Below, one piece after another: positions 50,700-61,522 of a DNA stretch of 64,000 nucleotides. A program made the position numbers and the translations under genes. Source of the stretch: Saccharomyces mikatae IFO 1815 (lineage: Eukaryota > Ascomycota > Saccharomycetes > Saccharomycetales > Saccharomycetaceae); NCBI RefSeq assembly GCF_947241705.1, contig NC_079268.1, positions 744,001-808,000 of the forward strand. The letters are read 5' to 3'. The first letter of the stretch is position 1. The number at the start of each line of letters is the position of its first letter. Below the pieces are notes generated by a model. The model searched no databases and was not told the origin of the DNA. It saw only the letters and a program-made list of their open reading frames with translations.

Positions 50700-50821
50700 C
50701 ACCGCGCGAGGCCAGGAGCACGGTCGATTACGTAGGGAAGAAAGGGCCTTTTTGGTGGACTGCTAATTACGACATTATCGAAATTAGATCTTGTAACACG
50801 AAAGCGATCATTGAAAGAGTA

Positions 50822-51763
50822 ATGGATAGGCTCGTTGATGCACACTGCCACGTTATTACTGATCCAGACAGTGCAGTCGGTGGTGATGATGGAGGATCGA
50901 AGAATACGTTGCGATGCGTCATGTCATCAAACCCGTACGACTGGAAAAATTTGAAGAAAATGGCTAACAATAGCACAAGAAGAGAGAATCTATACCTCGG
51001 ATTTGGTGTCCATCCTTGGTACAGTCATTTATTTTATATAGGTGATCAACGCGACAAGATTTCTCATTACCTAAATGTATTGGAATATAAGAACAAAGAA
51101 CAGTTCGACGGTTTGGTTCGGGTTCTTCCTGAACCTCTAGATCTTGAAGAATATATACTTAGGGAGTTTAACGAAAAATTAGTTAGCGTAATTGGAGAGG
51201 TCGGTCTTGATAAGCTCTTCAGACTTCCCGCGAGTGGTTTCTACACACAAAACGAGAAGACCAGGCTAACCACAGTGAAAGTCAAACTATCGCATCAAGA
51301 AGCAGTATTTAGACGATTTTGCCGGTTGGCAAGAAAAACAAACAAGCCCATTTCCATACATGATGTGAAGTGTCATGGGAAACTGAACGATATCTGCAAC
51401 GAAGAACTTCTACCGTATCACTCCGTCAACATATGTTTGCATTCGTACACAGGGTCCAAGGAAACCCTTCTGACACAATGGCTCAAGAAGTTCCCACCAG
51501 ATCGTATCTTTGTAAGCCTGTCCAAATGGATCAATTTCAAAAACCCAGAAGAAGGAGATACTCTGGTCAGGGGCTTGCCCAAAACGTGTATACTTACTGA
51601 AACTGACTTCCCCGTTGACAACCCGGATCCATCATACCAAAGGGATCTAACAGAGCAGCTGCAGTATCTGAATAAACAAATTGCACAAGCATGGGGTGAG
51701 AGCCTGGATGCTACGCAAGTCGCTTCGCATATATATGAGAACTTCCAGAAATTCATTAAGTAA
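50822..51763 (+). CDS. YMR262W: TatD-family metal-dependent hydrolase, uncharacterised (YMR262W)
   Basis: A 313-residue protein with the TatD/amidohydrolase fold, the same length as S. cerevisiae YMR262W. Metal-ligand motifs in order: MDRLVDAHCHV (HxH at the start), VIGEVGLDK (Glu), ISIHDVKCHG (His), NICLHSYTGS (His) and LTETDFPV (Asp). TatD enzymes are DNases or deoxyribonuclease-like; the substrate of this one is not known. All expected metal ligands are present, so an active enzyme is likely. Confidence 0.93.
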   Translation: MDRLVDAHCHVITDPDSAVGGDDGGSKNTLRCVMSSNPYDWKNLKKMANNSTRRENLYLGFGVHPWYSHLFYIGDQRDKISHYLNVLEYKNKEQFDGLVRVLPEPLDLEEYILREFNEKLVSVIGEVGLDKLFRLPASGFYTQNEKTRLTTVKVKLSHQEAVFRRFCRLARKTNKPISIHDVKCHGKLNDICNEELLPYHSVNICLHSYTGSKETLLTQWLKKFPPDRIFVSLSKWINFKNPEEGDTLVRGLPKTCILTETDFPVDNPDPSYQRDLTEQLQYLNKQIAQAWGESLDATQVASHIYENFQKFIK

Positions 51764-51979
51764 AATGTTAGTAGTGCCTACCTTGTATTATTTTCTACTA
51801 TGCATATATTTTATCAAGACAACGCCGTGCCGGAGGGGAAAAGCGTTCTTTTTTATATACTTGTGAAATTTTTCAGAATATGATATAAAGTTAATAAAAG
51901 CGGTTGTGTGGTCCATTGTTACAATGCAATTCAAATCATAGTCTGGTGTATCAGAGGACAGATATAAAGTAAGAAAATA

Positions 51980-52117
51980 ATGGCTAGGCCTATCAATACA
52001 AACAGCGAAACAGAATCAAGAGGGAGGGCCTCTCAGGGCGGTAGTTACGCAAATAACAATAACAGCAACAATATTAATAATAGTACTAATAATAACAATA
52101 TTAATAACATTAATAAT

Positions 52118-52166
<49 letters not shown>

Positions 52167-52603
52167 GTAACGGGCCTACCTCTGGCAGCAGAACCAATGG
52201 GAAGCAACGACTCACAGCAGCTCAACAACAGTATCTCAAAAATCTCATAGAGACACATATCACTGACAACCACCCCGATCTTCGCTCCAAGAGCCACCCA
52301 ATGGATTTTGAAGAGTATACAGATGCTTTTCTGAGAAGGTACAAGGACCACTTCCAATTGGACGTACCGGACAACCTGACCCTGCAGGGATACCTGTTGG
52401 GCTCCAAATTGGGCGCAAAGACTTACTCCTACAAAAGAAACACCCAGGGTCAGCACGACAAAAGGATTCACAAGAAGGACCTGGCCAATGTTGTGAGAAG
52501 GCATTTCGATGAGCATTCTATAAAAGAGACTGACTGCATACCACAATTCATATATAAAGTGAAAAACCAGAAAAAGAAATTCAAGATGGAATTTCGGAGC
52601 TGA
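51980..52603 (+). CDS. SAP30: Rpd3L histone deacetylase subunit Sap30
   Basis: A 207-residue subunit of the Rpd3L complex (YMR263W; 201 in S. cerevisiae as I recall). Sap30 links Sin3 and Rpd3 and is needed for silencing and repression. After a short Ser/Gly-rich start comes a long Asn/Ile tract (residues about 28-62) coded mainly by AAT repeats, then the conserved part that binds Sin3 (LTAAQQQYLKNLIETHITDN, FHLDV-type block, LQGYLLGSKLGAKTYSYKRN). The basic C-terminus ends KKKFKMEFRS. The extra length relative to S. cerevisiae is explained by the Asn repeat. Confidence 0.95.
52064..52165 (+). repeat. AAT/AAC trinucleotide repeat coding for poly-Asn in SAP30
   Basis: A run of AAT, AAC and ATT codons (52064-52165), with fifteen or more AAT units in a row from about 52120. 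It is in frame with SAP30 and encodes Asn with scattered Ile. Such microsatellites usually vary in length between strains. Confidence 0.85.
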
Positions 52604-52855
52604 TCAACATAAAATAGCCCCTTTGTGTATACGCATATGTAAGCTTTCCGAGGTGGTGATCGTTAGAATGGACATCAGTACTTCTTTACTCAATATTATT
52701 CTAATTCTGTATGCCTTTTTGTATACGGTGCGGGTAGCGGTCGCGTTATTCTAAACGATCTAATACCAACTGAGAGGTATATGTTATTGATCTATTGAAT
52801 AGACAACTCATCAGCTTACTTCCCAGGAAAGGCGCCATCTAGCATTATAATCTAA

Positions 52856-53500
<645 letters not shown>

Positions 53501-53611
53501 GCGCATGAATGCTGATAGGGAGAAATATAGACATGCCTATTACGCATACATGTATATCTTCGTGTTTACTTATTTAAAACGACTAAATAAATAACCAAAA
53601 AAAAGATGTAA

Positions 53612-55006
53612 TTATAATTCATTTGAACACAGTATTGGGGCCAACTTAGCATACTGTCCGAAAAAAGTCTTTATTGAGATAGAATTGTCCAACGGGGTCC
53701 AATGAATGGCCTTCTTGGAGTTTAGTAGACGCTCCGTCACCACTTCTAAATCATCAATTTTGTCTTTATTGTAAAAGTAGCCGGTGACTATAAACTCTGG
53801 AAACTTCGAGAAAGCGTATCTATTTGGTTCGGGCGTGGCCTTGAAATAGACCTCTAGAGGTTTCCTTTTGTTGTGGTACACAGAAGATATGACAGCCAGG
53901 CCGGTCACTTGGAAATGTATAATGCATTTTGCAGGTTGTTGCTGATAAAATTGCTTCAGAATACGATGTAGTCTCTCTTCAGAATCAAATGCGCAGAGAT
54001 TGTTGTTCGACCATGTCTTAGCAATTTCAAGCGCAGGGATATTTTCGCCAGGTTCCGCACATGGTATATACAAAGGATATTCGTACAGTTTGGGTTTGAA
54101 CGTTTTTCTCCCTTTTATCCGCCTCAAATACTTTATAACTTCTTTCGATAACAGCCGATGCGAAGCCATACTGAGAATGTAACCGGTTTGTTTTGGTGTC
54201 CATGACAAATCAAACTTTTGTGAAGGACTAAAAGCTTGACTGTTATTCTTGTCCATCATCTCCGTCACCATTTCAAGTTCTTGCTCTCTTGGCAGAGATT
54301 TGGTAAACGGCCGCACGGGAATTGCAAACCATTTCAAGCGCGGCAGATCCAAAGAATGGAAGAAAGTTTTGAATGCCTCTATTTGATGTACTCTATCATC
54401 ATATATCGTCAACTCTCTTAGCGAAGGATAATATTTTAAAAAGTCTCGCATCAACTCCTTCTTATATTCACTCGTGTATTTAGAAATTGCGGTCTTCTTC
54501 AGGCAAACTGCATTGAACCTAAATTCATTTCGTGAACACTTCCAATGGCTTTTCGCTGTTTGTAAAGCATGCTGTATTAACTCATAGAACTTGCCTTCCT
54601 CTCTGCCTGTTAAAACAATCGAAATTGTGTCCTTGGAACAGAACGACTTCTCTGCCAATCTAATAATCTCCTCATTCCACGAATATCCTCTGGGTTTAGT
54701 CTTCGAGATCTTGATAGCAGCACGCAAGAACTCCTGCTCATTCCACCAGCCCCCGTTCGGCAACACGCTTGATGTCAACAGATTCAGCAACTCACGTGTA
54801 TAAAAATGTTCTGTGGGTCCTGGCGTAGCAAATAACGTATTGTCAAAATCGTATATGTGCAACTTCGTAATTGCAGATTCAGAAATCTCCGAGGGGACGG
54901 TCAACTCTAAAGCGCAACTATTCCATTTCCTGAGCACGCAGTGATTGTCATTCTTGTCGGACATCTCTCCCTTGTTACACCTTTGTTCCATTATACTCGT
55001 TCGCAT
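53612..55006 (-). CDS. YMR265C: HAD-superfamily protein, Swiss-army-knife RNA-repair-like (YMR265C)
   Basis: A 464-residue protein orthologous to uncharacterised YMR265C (461 in S. cerevisiae as I recall). A HAD-type motif I is visible (HIYDFDNTLFATPGPTEHFY, near residue 55), as is a motif II-like segment (ISIVLTGREEGKFYE) and a later acid motif (LTIYDDRVHQIEAF). The family is the HAD domain found in Swiss army knife RNA repair proteins. Biochemical function is unknown. The start is the first ATG; 54991 and 54964 are in-frame alternatives, and the true start is not settled by sequence alone. Confidence 0.85.
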   Translation of the reverse strand: MRTSIMEQRCNKGEMSDKNDNHCVLRKWNSCALELTVPSEISESAITKLHIYDFDNTLFATPGPTEHFYTRELLNLLTSSVLPNGGWWNEQEFLRAAIKISKTKPRGYSWNEEIIRLAEKSFCSKDTISIVLTGREEGKFYELIQHALQTAKSHWKCSRNEFRFNAVCLKKTAISKYTSEYKKELMRDFLKYYPSLRELTIYDDRVHQIEAFKTFFHSLDLPRLKWFAIPVRPFTKSLPREQELEMVTEMMDKNNSQAFSPSQKFDLSWTPKQTGYILSMASHRLLSKEVIKYLRRIKGRKTFKPKLYEYPLYIPCAEPGENIPALEIAKTWSNNNLCAFDSEERLHRILKQFYQQQPAKCIIHFQVTGLAVISSVYHNKRKPLEVYFKATPEPNRYAFSKFPEFIVTGYFYNKDKIDDLEVVTERLLNSKKAIHWTPLDNSISIKTFFGQYAKLAPILCSNEL

Positions 55007-55581
55007 TATGCAGACAAACAGCACATATGATAATTAACTTTTATTTTTCTATTACTTTACGGAAATGAGACCTGATCTACGTGCTCGTTTCTTCTATTTT
55101 GTTACCCGCGATACGCCACGGTTCTTCTGCTGCCCCGTCTGTATTAGTCGCCCTGCGCGAATCACCTCCCGCAGCTGACATCACAGGGGCCGCCTTACGT
55201 ACTACGGATTTTTCTTAACATAGGCACACCATTTCTTCTCCTTTCGGATATAAGGTTTCTTCTTCGTAGATTTTGTGGGCTGGCTTTGGTTTTGAAATTG
55301 AAGAAAAAATTCTTCATTCCTGTTCTTTTTATCGTGAAAAGGGAAGAAAAATTACGATAACTAACAGCAAAGCCGCATGGCTTGGCACTTGACCTCAATG
55401 TTTGTTCCGTGCCTGGTTGTATAATATTATTAACAAAAACTTCGTAATCAAACTCTATCTGTTTGTTTTTTATCCTATCTCTTTCTGTTTATATATATTC
55501 ACTTTTCTTTGTTTTCCCGTTTCTTTTGATTCATTAGCAAAAATAAAGGACAGGGCACAGTAGCAACAACAAAGAAGCAAT
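55007..55581. promoter_or_regulatory. YMR265C-RSN1 divergent promoter region
   Basis: About 575 bases between divergent genes. Poly-pyrimidine and A/T blocks are present; no gene or named site is clear. Confidence 0.5.
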
Positions 55582-58437
55582 ATGAATGGTACTAATAGTA
55601 CTAATAGTACTACTACAGCTACCAGCACAGAAACGTCAACACAACAAGTGGTGACGTCTTTGGTAAGTAATGGTGCTATTTTTGGTGTTTTCGTCATTGC
55701 CTTCCTTATTTTACGTATAAAATTGAAAAGGATTTATGAGCCTAAATCTTCGTTCAATCTGATTAATGAAGAAAAGAAGCCGGAACCACTACCACAGGGT
55801 GTGTGGCAATGGTTGAAGCCGTTGTTGAAGAAATCAGACAATTTTGTCATTCAGCAAGCTGGTCTGGATGGGTACTTTTTTTTGAGATACCTTTTTATCA
55901 TTTCTATTTATTGTGCAGTATCCCTGATTTATATATTTCCCATTTTACTGGCTCTTAATGCTAGTGGTCAAGGTACTTCTCAAACGGGACTGAATCGATT
56001 GGCTTATCAAAATGTTAAGCACCGCGGTAGATATTTTGGTCACGTTTTTTGTGGGTGGATTTTCTTTTGGGGATTTCTTTACATTATCTATAGGGAATTG
56101 TATTTTTACACTTCTATGAAACATGCTGTGCTAGCGTCTCCTCGTTATGCTAAAAAGTTATCCTCGAGAACCGTGCTTTTTCAAACTGTTCCTAAGCAAT
56201 ATTTGAGTGAAGAGGAGTTCTCTAAGCTGTTCGATGGTGTTAAGAGGGTTTGGATCGCCAGAAGTTCTAGTGATATCGAATCTATGGTCAAGAAAAGAGA
56301 AGCAATGGCTTTGCAACTTGAAAGTGCGGTAACAAATTACATAAAATCTGCATTGAAGAAGATCAATAAATTAAGCAAAAAGAGTCCTCAATTGTGCATA
56401 TCTGATAACATTGCAGAATATGTCCCTGATAAGAAAAGACCGCATCATAAGATTAATAAGGTCGCGAAGTTCTTTTTTGGCAAAAAAGTGGATACCATAA
56501 ACTACATCAAGGAGGAACTACCCAAATTGGATGCACAAGTAAAGGAATTACAAACAGATCACGAAAATGCACAACCATTCAATTCTGTTTTTGTAGAATT
56601 TGAGTCTCAATATCAAGCGCAAGTTGCCTCTCAGATTACCACGTACCATGCGCCTCTTTTCATGACTCCAGCGTATGTTGGTATTGAACCATCAGATATT
56701 GTATGGTTTAATTTGAGAATGTTTTGGTGGGAAAGATTGGGTAGAAGAGTTACTTCTGTTTCTGTAATTATAGCATTGATCATATTATGGTCTACTCCAG
56801 TGACTTTTGTCGGGATGATTTCTAATATTACTAATTTAACTAACGAGCTTCATTGGTTGAGATTTATTTACAAATTGCCAGACGTTTTATTGGGTCTCTT
56901 GACATCTTTAGCACCAACCGTGGCATTAGCCATTTTGATGAGTCTCTTGCCGAGATTCATTAGAGCTATGGCTGTAACTCAGGGCGCTGCTTCTAGCCAA
57001 AATGTGGAGCATTTCACTCAACAAGCATATTTTGCCTTTCAAGTCATTCAGGTTTTCTTGGTTATCACGCTATCTTCTGCCGCTACATCCGTCGCGACCA
57101 AAATTGTGCAGGACCCTTCAAAAGCCATGAATTTACTGGCTTCTAATTTACCAAAAGCTTCTAATTTCTTTATGTCATATGTGATTCTGCAAGGTTTGTC
57201 CATTTCATCGGGTGCTCTTTTGCAAATCGTCCCATTAATTCTTTTCTATGTTTTAGGTGCCCTTTTAGATGGCACTGTTAGGAAGAAGTGGAATCGTTTT
57301 TCTGGATTATCAAGTATGCAATGGGGTACGACTTTTCCAGTTTATACAAATTTGGTAGTTATCATTTTTTCTTACGCTATTATTTCTCCGACAATTTTAT
57401 TATTTGGCGCAGTTGCATTCTTTCTGTTGTATGTCGCATACTTATACAATTTAACCTATGTCTTTCAGGAGTCTCCAGATGGGAGAGGCATTTACTACCC
57501 AAGAGCTCTATTCCAGTCCATTGTTGGTGTTTACATCGGCCAAGTTTGTCTTCTAGGTCTTTTCGTTGTTGGCAAAGGTTGGGGCCCAATTGTTCTACAA
57601 GTCATTGGCATTTGTGTGACAGTTTTTATACATTTGCATTTAAACACTGCATTTGATCATTTGACAAAGGTAGTTCCAGTGGATACAATGAAACCACTCG
57701 ATGGTGTATCAGATACTCCTTCCTTTAAGAACATTTACCAGGGCATAGGAGAGGGAAAAGTAAAGAAAAACAACTTTGGCGCAAATATCAATATGGATGG
57801 AATCAAAGAGTTGCCCGAATTTCCAATAAAGAAATACCACAAGAAGACTGAATCAGCTACGGAACAACAAGTTGATAATAGCCTATTCAGTGAGAATACA
57901 TTTGAATACCAGTTCAACCCAAATAATGAAGCAAATACAAATGTTAACGCTGAAAATATAATTGAAGACGTTCCATTATTAGCAGATGGTGACACGATGA
58001 AAATACCTTCAGCACCATGGTGGAAAAGATTTTTGAAACCTCATATTTATTACTCCTATAAGGTTTTGAAAGGAAGGTTACCTGAAATTTATGGTTTGGT
58101 TGACCCTGACGAACGAGTGAATGATTTTGACATTGCTCATGCTTACGATTATCCGGCCGTCAGTGCACAGTGTCCGGTATTATGGATACCTCGAGATCCT
58201 TTTGGGTTTTCCAAGGCATTGATTTCAGATGTTTCCGGAGTTGTAGAAATGAATGATGAGAATGCTACCATCGACGAAAATTTATGTTTTACTCTACGTG
58301 ACGTGCCACCATCGTACAATGATGTTAAAGAAGGAGATGTAGGAGAAGCTAAAGGTGAAGATGAAATAGCTAGTAAAGAAGATAATCCTTTTTCGGATTC
58401 AAACTTTAAGGAGGAAGAAAGTCGTTCGGCAGTCTGA
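55582..58437 (+). CDS. RSN1: OSCA/TMEM63 (CSC1)-type membrane protein Rsn1
   Basis: A 951-residue polytopic plasma-membrane protein (YMR266W; 953 in S. cerevisiae). It belongs to the CSC1/OSCA/TMEM63 group of calcium-permeable mechanosensitive channels; overproduction suppresses salt sensitivity of some secretion mutants. After an asparagine- and threonine-rich N-terminus come a first membrane helix (about 32-52), two more helices, the cytosolic domain (RTVLFQTVPKQYLSEEEFSK), and the pore-domain cluster of membrane helices (about 375-720; LVITLSSAATSVATKIVQDP). A long cytosolic tail ends acidic and serine-rich. Confidence 0.93.
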   Translation: MNGTNSTNSTTTATSTETSTQQVVTSLVSNGAIFGVFVIAFLILRIKLKRIYEPKSSFNLINEEKKPEPLPQGVWQWLKPLLKKSDNFVIQQAGLDGYFFLRYLFIISIYCAVSLIYIFPILLALNASGQGTSQTGLNRLAYQNVKHRGRYFGHVFCGWIFFWGFLYIIYRELYFYTSMKHAVLASPRYAKKLSSRTVLFQTVPKQYLSEEEFSKLFDGVKRVWIARSSSDIESMVKKREAMALQLESAVTNYIKSALKKINKLSKKSPQLCISDNIAEYVPDKKRPHHKINKVAKFFFGKKVDTINYIKEELPKLDAQVKELQTDHENAQPFNSVFVEFESQYQAQVASQITTYHAPLFMTPAYVGIEPSDIVWFNLRMFWWERLGRRVTSVSVIIALIILWSTPVTFVGMISNITNLTNELHWLRFIYKLPDVLLGLLTSLAPTVALAILMSLLPRFIRAMAVTQGAASSQNVEHFTQQAYFAFQVIQVFLVITLSSAATSVATKIVQDPSKAMNLLASNLPKASNFFMSYVILQGLSISSGALLQIVPLILFYVLGALLDGTVRKKWNRFSGLSSMQWGTTFPVYTNLVVIIFSYAIISPTILLFGAVAFFLLYVAYLYNLTYVFQESPDGRGIYYPRALFQSIVGVYIGQVCLLGLFVVGKGWGPIVLQVIGICVTVFIHLHLNTAFDHLTKVVPVDTMKPLDGVSDTPSFKNIYQGIGEGKVKKNNFGANINMDGIKELPEFPIKKYHKKTESATEQQVDNSLFSENTFEYQFNPNNEANTNVNAENIIEDVPLLADGDTMKIPSAPWWKRFLKPHIYYSYKVLKGRLPEIYGLVDPDERVNDFDIAHAYDYPAVSAQCPVLWIPRDPFGFSKALISDVSGVVEMNDENATIDENLCFTLRDVPPSYNDVKEGDVGEAKGEDEIASKEDNPFSDSNFKEEESRSAV

Positions 58438-58837
58438 AAGTAAGACACGTTTACCAGAAACTATTAATCACTGATTTTTGTTTAACTGTTATCCTCTGAC
58501 AGTTGAAATGTAATTCTACTAAGAAAAGGGGAGAAGAATACCGCACATTTATGTTTTAATTTTTAGATACATTCTTAAATATGTTCTCTACCGTGTCTTT
58601 TATATTAACAATGTATAGCTCAATCATTTATCATGTATAATATACCCTTCTTATCTATTCTATTAGAGGTTTCTGTTTTTGGCCATTTTTGAGGTTTGGA
58701 ATACTGGATAGTAGATACTCCGGACCGCAATACGGGAAAATCAGTTAGCTTAGCCAGTGCTTATAGGAGGAACACTCAATTGAGAAATCCACTTCGCTTT
58801 TGTTCGTGAAAGAACACCATCGTACAGATACTATTAT
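58438..58837. promoter_or_regulatory. RSN1-PPA2 intergenic region
   Basis: About 400 A/T-rich bases with the RSN1 3' end and PPA2 promoter. No gene seen. Confidence 0.5.
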
Positions 58838-59776
58838 ATGAACATGAGTGTATTACGAATGAATGCTTTAGTAGCCAAAAGTAGAGCAATGGAACGATTA
58901 AAACAAACATTAAATATCTTATCTGTTCGCAATCATAGACAGTTCAACACCATTCAACAAGGCAGTAAATATACCCTTGGGTTCAAGCAATATGTAACGT
59001 TGTCAAATGGAGAAGTTGCTTCTTTTTTTCATGATGTACCTTTAGCTTTGAATGAAAGTGAAAAGACTGTAAACATGATAGTTGAAGTGCCAAGATGGAC
59101 AACTGGGAAATTTGAAATCTCCAAAGAACTCAGATTCAATCCGATCATACAAGATACGAAAAATGGTAAGCTTAGATTTGTAAACAATATTTTTCCTTAT
59201 CACGGTTATATTCACAACTATGGTGCTATACCACAAACGTGGGAAGATCCAACAGTTAAACACGAATTGGGAAATGACGCTGTGAGCTTGGAAGGTGACA
59301 ATGATCCTCTTGATTGCTGCGAAATCGGCTCTGATGTTTTGGAGATGGGTTCCATAAAAAAGGTCAAGGTATTAGGGTCATTGGCTTTGATTGATGATGG
59401 AGAATTGGATTGGAAGGTCATAGTAATCAACGTAAACGATCCTTTATCTTCTAAAATAAACGACATAGGGAATGTAGAAAAACATTTTCCTGGAATTTTA
59501 GATGCTACTAGAGAGTGGTTCAGGAAGTATAAAGTTCCGGCAGGGAAACCGTTGAACTCTTTTGCCTTCCATGAACAATATATCAATTCCAGCAGCACCA
59601 TTCAGATAATAAAGGAATGTCACAAGTCGTGGAGAAAACTCATATCGGGATCATTAGATGATAAGTATGACAAATTACCTAGAATAGAAAGGTCTGGTAA
59701 TGGTATTATACTTGAAGATAGTGCCAAACCCCCCTCTCAAGTACCACCGGAGGTGCAAAAATGGTATTATGTCTAA
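58838..59776 (+). CDS. PPA2: Mitochondrial inorganic pyrophosphatase Ppa2
   Basis: A 312-residue enzyme (YMR267W; 310 in S. cerevisiae) that hydrolyses pyrophosphate in mitochondria and is needed for mtDNA maintenance. The first 30 or so residues (MNMSVLRMNALVAKSRAMER) look like a presequence. The pyrophosphatase core shows VEVPRWTTGKFEISKELRFN, YHGYIHNYGAIPQTWEDP and the metal-binding signature GDNDPLDCCEIG, all intact. A second in-frame ATG three codons into the frame and one at residue 8 could also start the protein. Confidence 0.95.
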   Translation: MNMSVLRMNALVAKSRAMERLKQTLNILSVRNHRQFNTIQQGSKYTLGFKQYVTLSNGEVASFFHDVPLALNESEKTVNMIVEVPRWTTGKFEISKELRFNPIIQDTKNGKLRFVNNIFPYHGYIHNYGAIPQTWEDPTVKHELGNDAVSLEGDNDPLDCCEIGSDVLEMGSIKKVKVLGSLALIDDGELDWKVIVINVNDPLSSKINDIGNVEKHFPGILDATREWFRKYKVPAGKPLNSFAFHEQYINSSSTIQIIKECHKSWRKLISGSLDDKYDKLPRIERSGNGIILEDSAKPPSQVPPEVQKWYYV

Positions 59777-59927
59777 AGTATCTGAATCTTACGTTGAGAA
59801 GGAAATACTTAAACTAAGGCTCTGCTTATATAGTTATGTAATCGCCGCTATATTGAATATTTGCCACTTGGTATATAACAATATTTGAGAGAAACTGACA
59901 TTTGTATTCATCTTTTTACTTACTTTC

Positions 59928-61289
59928 CTATTGAGAGCAAGAACTTGGTTTTTTTCTTTCCCCTAAAAACATCTTGCGGAAGTCATCATTTGACATCTGT
60001 TCTTGTTTGTTGGGAGTATTTTCCTTCTTTTGGGAAGTTGGTCTGTTTTGTATTAAGTTTATGTGGCTGGATTTGGAGCCCTTCATATTGTGGTTCCGCT
60101 CATTGTTGTGATACCTTTTCATGTCAGTGATAGTACCTGATCGTATTGTTTTTCCTTGAAATTGAGATCTGTTTAGTATCATTAGCATTTTTGCCGCCAA
60201 TCTCCCATTTCTGAATAGAATAATGGCACCGTTAAAGTCACTTACGAGAAGTACTTTCTTTATTTCATTTGTATTGACGCTTTTTTCTTCCTGAAGAAAT
60301 TGTCTAATTAGGCTTGGCGAAACCTTATCTGAAAGTGGGAACAAGCATACCAATGTTTCTAGTTCTTTACTGTTACGCGATGAAAGAAGCCTTTTGACTT
60401 CATTTCTTTCTAAAAATGGTTTTTTATCTGCCAAGGAGACAGAAATTTCCCTATCGTGCAGCAGAGTTTTATTCATTTGAAGAGCCTTTTCAGCTGAATC
60501 TTTTTCTTCGAAAATTATAAATGCGCAACAATTATTGAAACTTTGCTCTTTCTGTCCAGCAGGTATATTGATTTTTTCAATGCATCCAAATTGCTTAAAT
60601 GAATCGCTTAGGATATTTTCATCAAGTAGCTCCGTATTCAGGTTTCGTACAAGAATCTCCCGCCCCTCAAGTGTAGCTGAATCAGTTCGTTTCGACTTTT
60701 CTAACGGATTAGAGACCTTGATAACTAACTTATAACCCTCTATCTCAAGTTCATTCAATTTTTCTACACTGTTATAGGCATCTTCTTTAGAAGTAACATC
60801 AATATAAGCAAACCTTCTGTTTTTATTGTATCGTAAACTGGGAAGCCGTATACTTAAAACAACGATATTAATATCTTTGAATAGATCTTTGATATCTCTC
60901 TGAGTGTAATTTGGAGGGAAGTTAGTAATCCACAACGTACAATCTGCTAAATGGGATACTAAAATCTCATTATGACCTATAGTTTTGTGTGTTTTAGTTA
61001 TTGCAGCGAGGGCTCCATCATACCTGGCAAATTCAATACGCGCGAAACGAAAGCTCTTCATAAGCGAATCTGCCACATCAACGTGTGTAATAGAGCCGCA
61101 ATCTTTAAAGTATTTATAGACCTTATTTTGGTTGTAGCTCTTGGGTAAATTTTTGACTAGTACAGTTGTTAATTCTCTATTTCTTGTTAGGGCTTCGTTT
61201 GCCTTCTTCGAACTTAATATTGCGCCCACTGGATGATCTTCATCCACGGGTCGTTTTGAGTCTGGCCTACTATAATGTGCATATTCCAT
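59928..61289 (-). CDS. PRP24: U6 snRNP protein Prp24
   Basis: A 453-residue RNA-annealing protein (YMR268C; 444 in S. cerevisiae as I recall). Prp24 binds U6 snRNA, anneals U4 to U6 and recycles spliceosomes. Four RRM-type modules are visible, starting with TTVLVKNLPKSYNQNKVYKY, CTLWITNFPPNYTQRDIKDL, REILVRNLNTELLDENILSD and a degenerate fourth (KELETLVCLFPLSDKVSPSL). The C-terminus carries the SNFFL-type motif SNDDFRKMFL that contacts the LSm ring. The last residues after it (GERKKPSSCSQ) are longer than I recall for S. cerevisiae. Confidence 0.94.
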   Translation of the reverse strand: MEYAHYSRPDSKRPVDEDHPVGAILSSKKANEALTRNRELTTVLVKNLPKSYNQNKVYKYFKDCGSITHVDVADSLMKSFRFARIEFARYDGALAAITKTHKTIGHNEILVSHLADCTLWITNFPPNYTQRDIKDLFKDINIVVLSIRLPSLRYNKNRRFAYIDVTSKEDAYNSVEKLNELEIEGYKLVIKVSNPLEKSKRTDSATLEGREILVRNLNTELLDENILSDSFKQFGCIEKINIPAGQKEQSFNNCCAFIIFEEKDSAEKALQMNKTLLHDREISVSLADKKPFLERNEVKRLLSSRNSKELETLVCLFPLSDKVSPSLIRQFLQEEKSVNTNEIKKVLLVSDFNGAIILFRNGRLAAKMLMILNRSQFQGKTIRSGTITDMKRYHNNERNHNMKGSKSSHINLIQNRPTSQKKENTPNKQEQMSNDDFRKMFLGERKKPSSCSQ

Positions 61290-61305
61290 TGTCAGCGTTG
61301 TAAAG

Positions 61306-61347
61306 TTAGTATGTGGGCTCGTTTTGAGTCTGGCAACTACCTTTCAT
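61306..61347 (-). other. Possible 13-codon upstream ORF of PRP24
   Basis: A complete short frame, ATG to TAA (MKGSCQTQNEPTY), ending 16 bases before the PRP24 ATG on the same strand. It contains the second copy of a 16-base direct repeat that also lies in the first PRP24 codons. It would act only if transcripts begin upstream of 61347. Confidence 0.3.
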
Positions 61348-61405
61348 TAAACATAAAGGGTCATTAGTGTTGTCACTGAATATCATTTTTACTGTACTTC
61401 TCGCC

Positions 61406-61425
61406 TGAAAATTTTCTTGCGATGA
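61406..61425. promoter_or_regulatory. RRPE-like and PAC-like pair in the PRP24-TMA23 promoter
   Basis: TGAAAATTTT (61406-61415) followed three bases on by GCGATGA (61419-61425, seven of eight PAC bases). RRPE and PAC side by side mark ribosome-biogenesis promoters. It is about 100 bases upstream of TMA23, a ribosome-biogenesis gene, and fits that role; PRP24 may share it. Confidence 0.55.
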
Positions 61426-61522
61426 CTTTAAAAAAAGATTGTAATACACTTCACAATTCACTAATATAATGTACGCAGAAAACCTGAGTGATATAAGGAG
61501 ATATTGTTGAAATAAGTCAGGT

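Noticed and set aside
52016-52546. A 176-codon minus-strand frame over SAP30
   Set aside because: Its length comes from the AAT repeat read as poly-Ile on the other strand; it is a shadow of SAP30.
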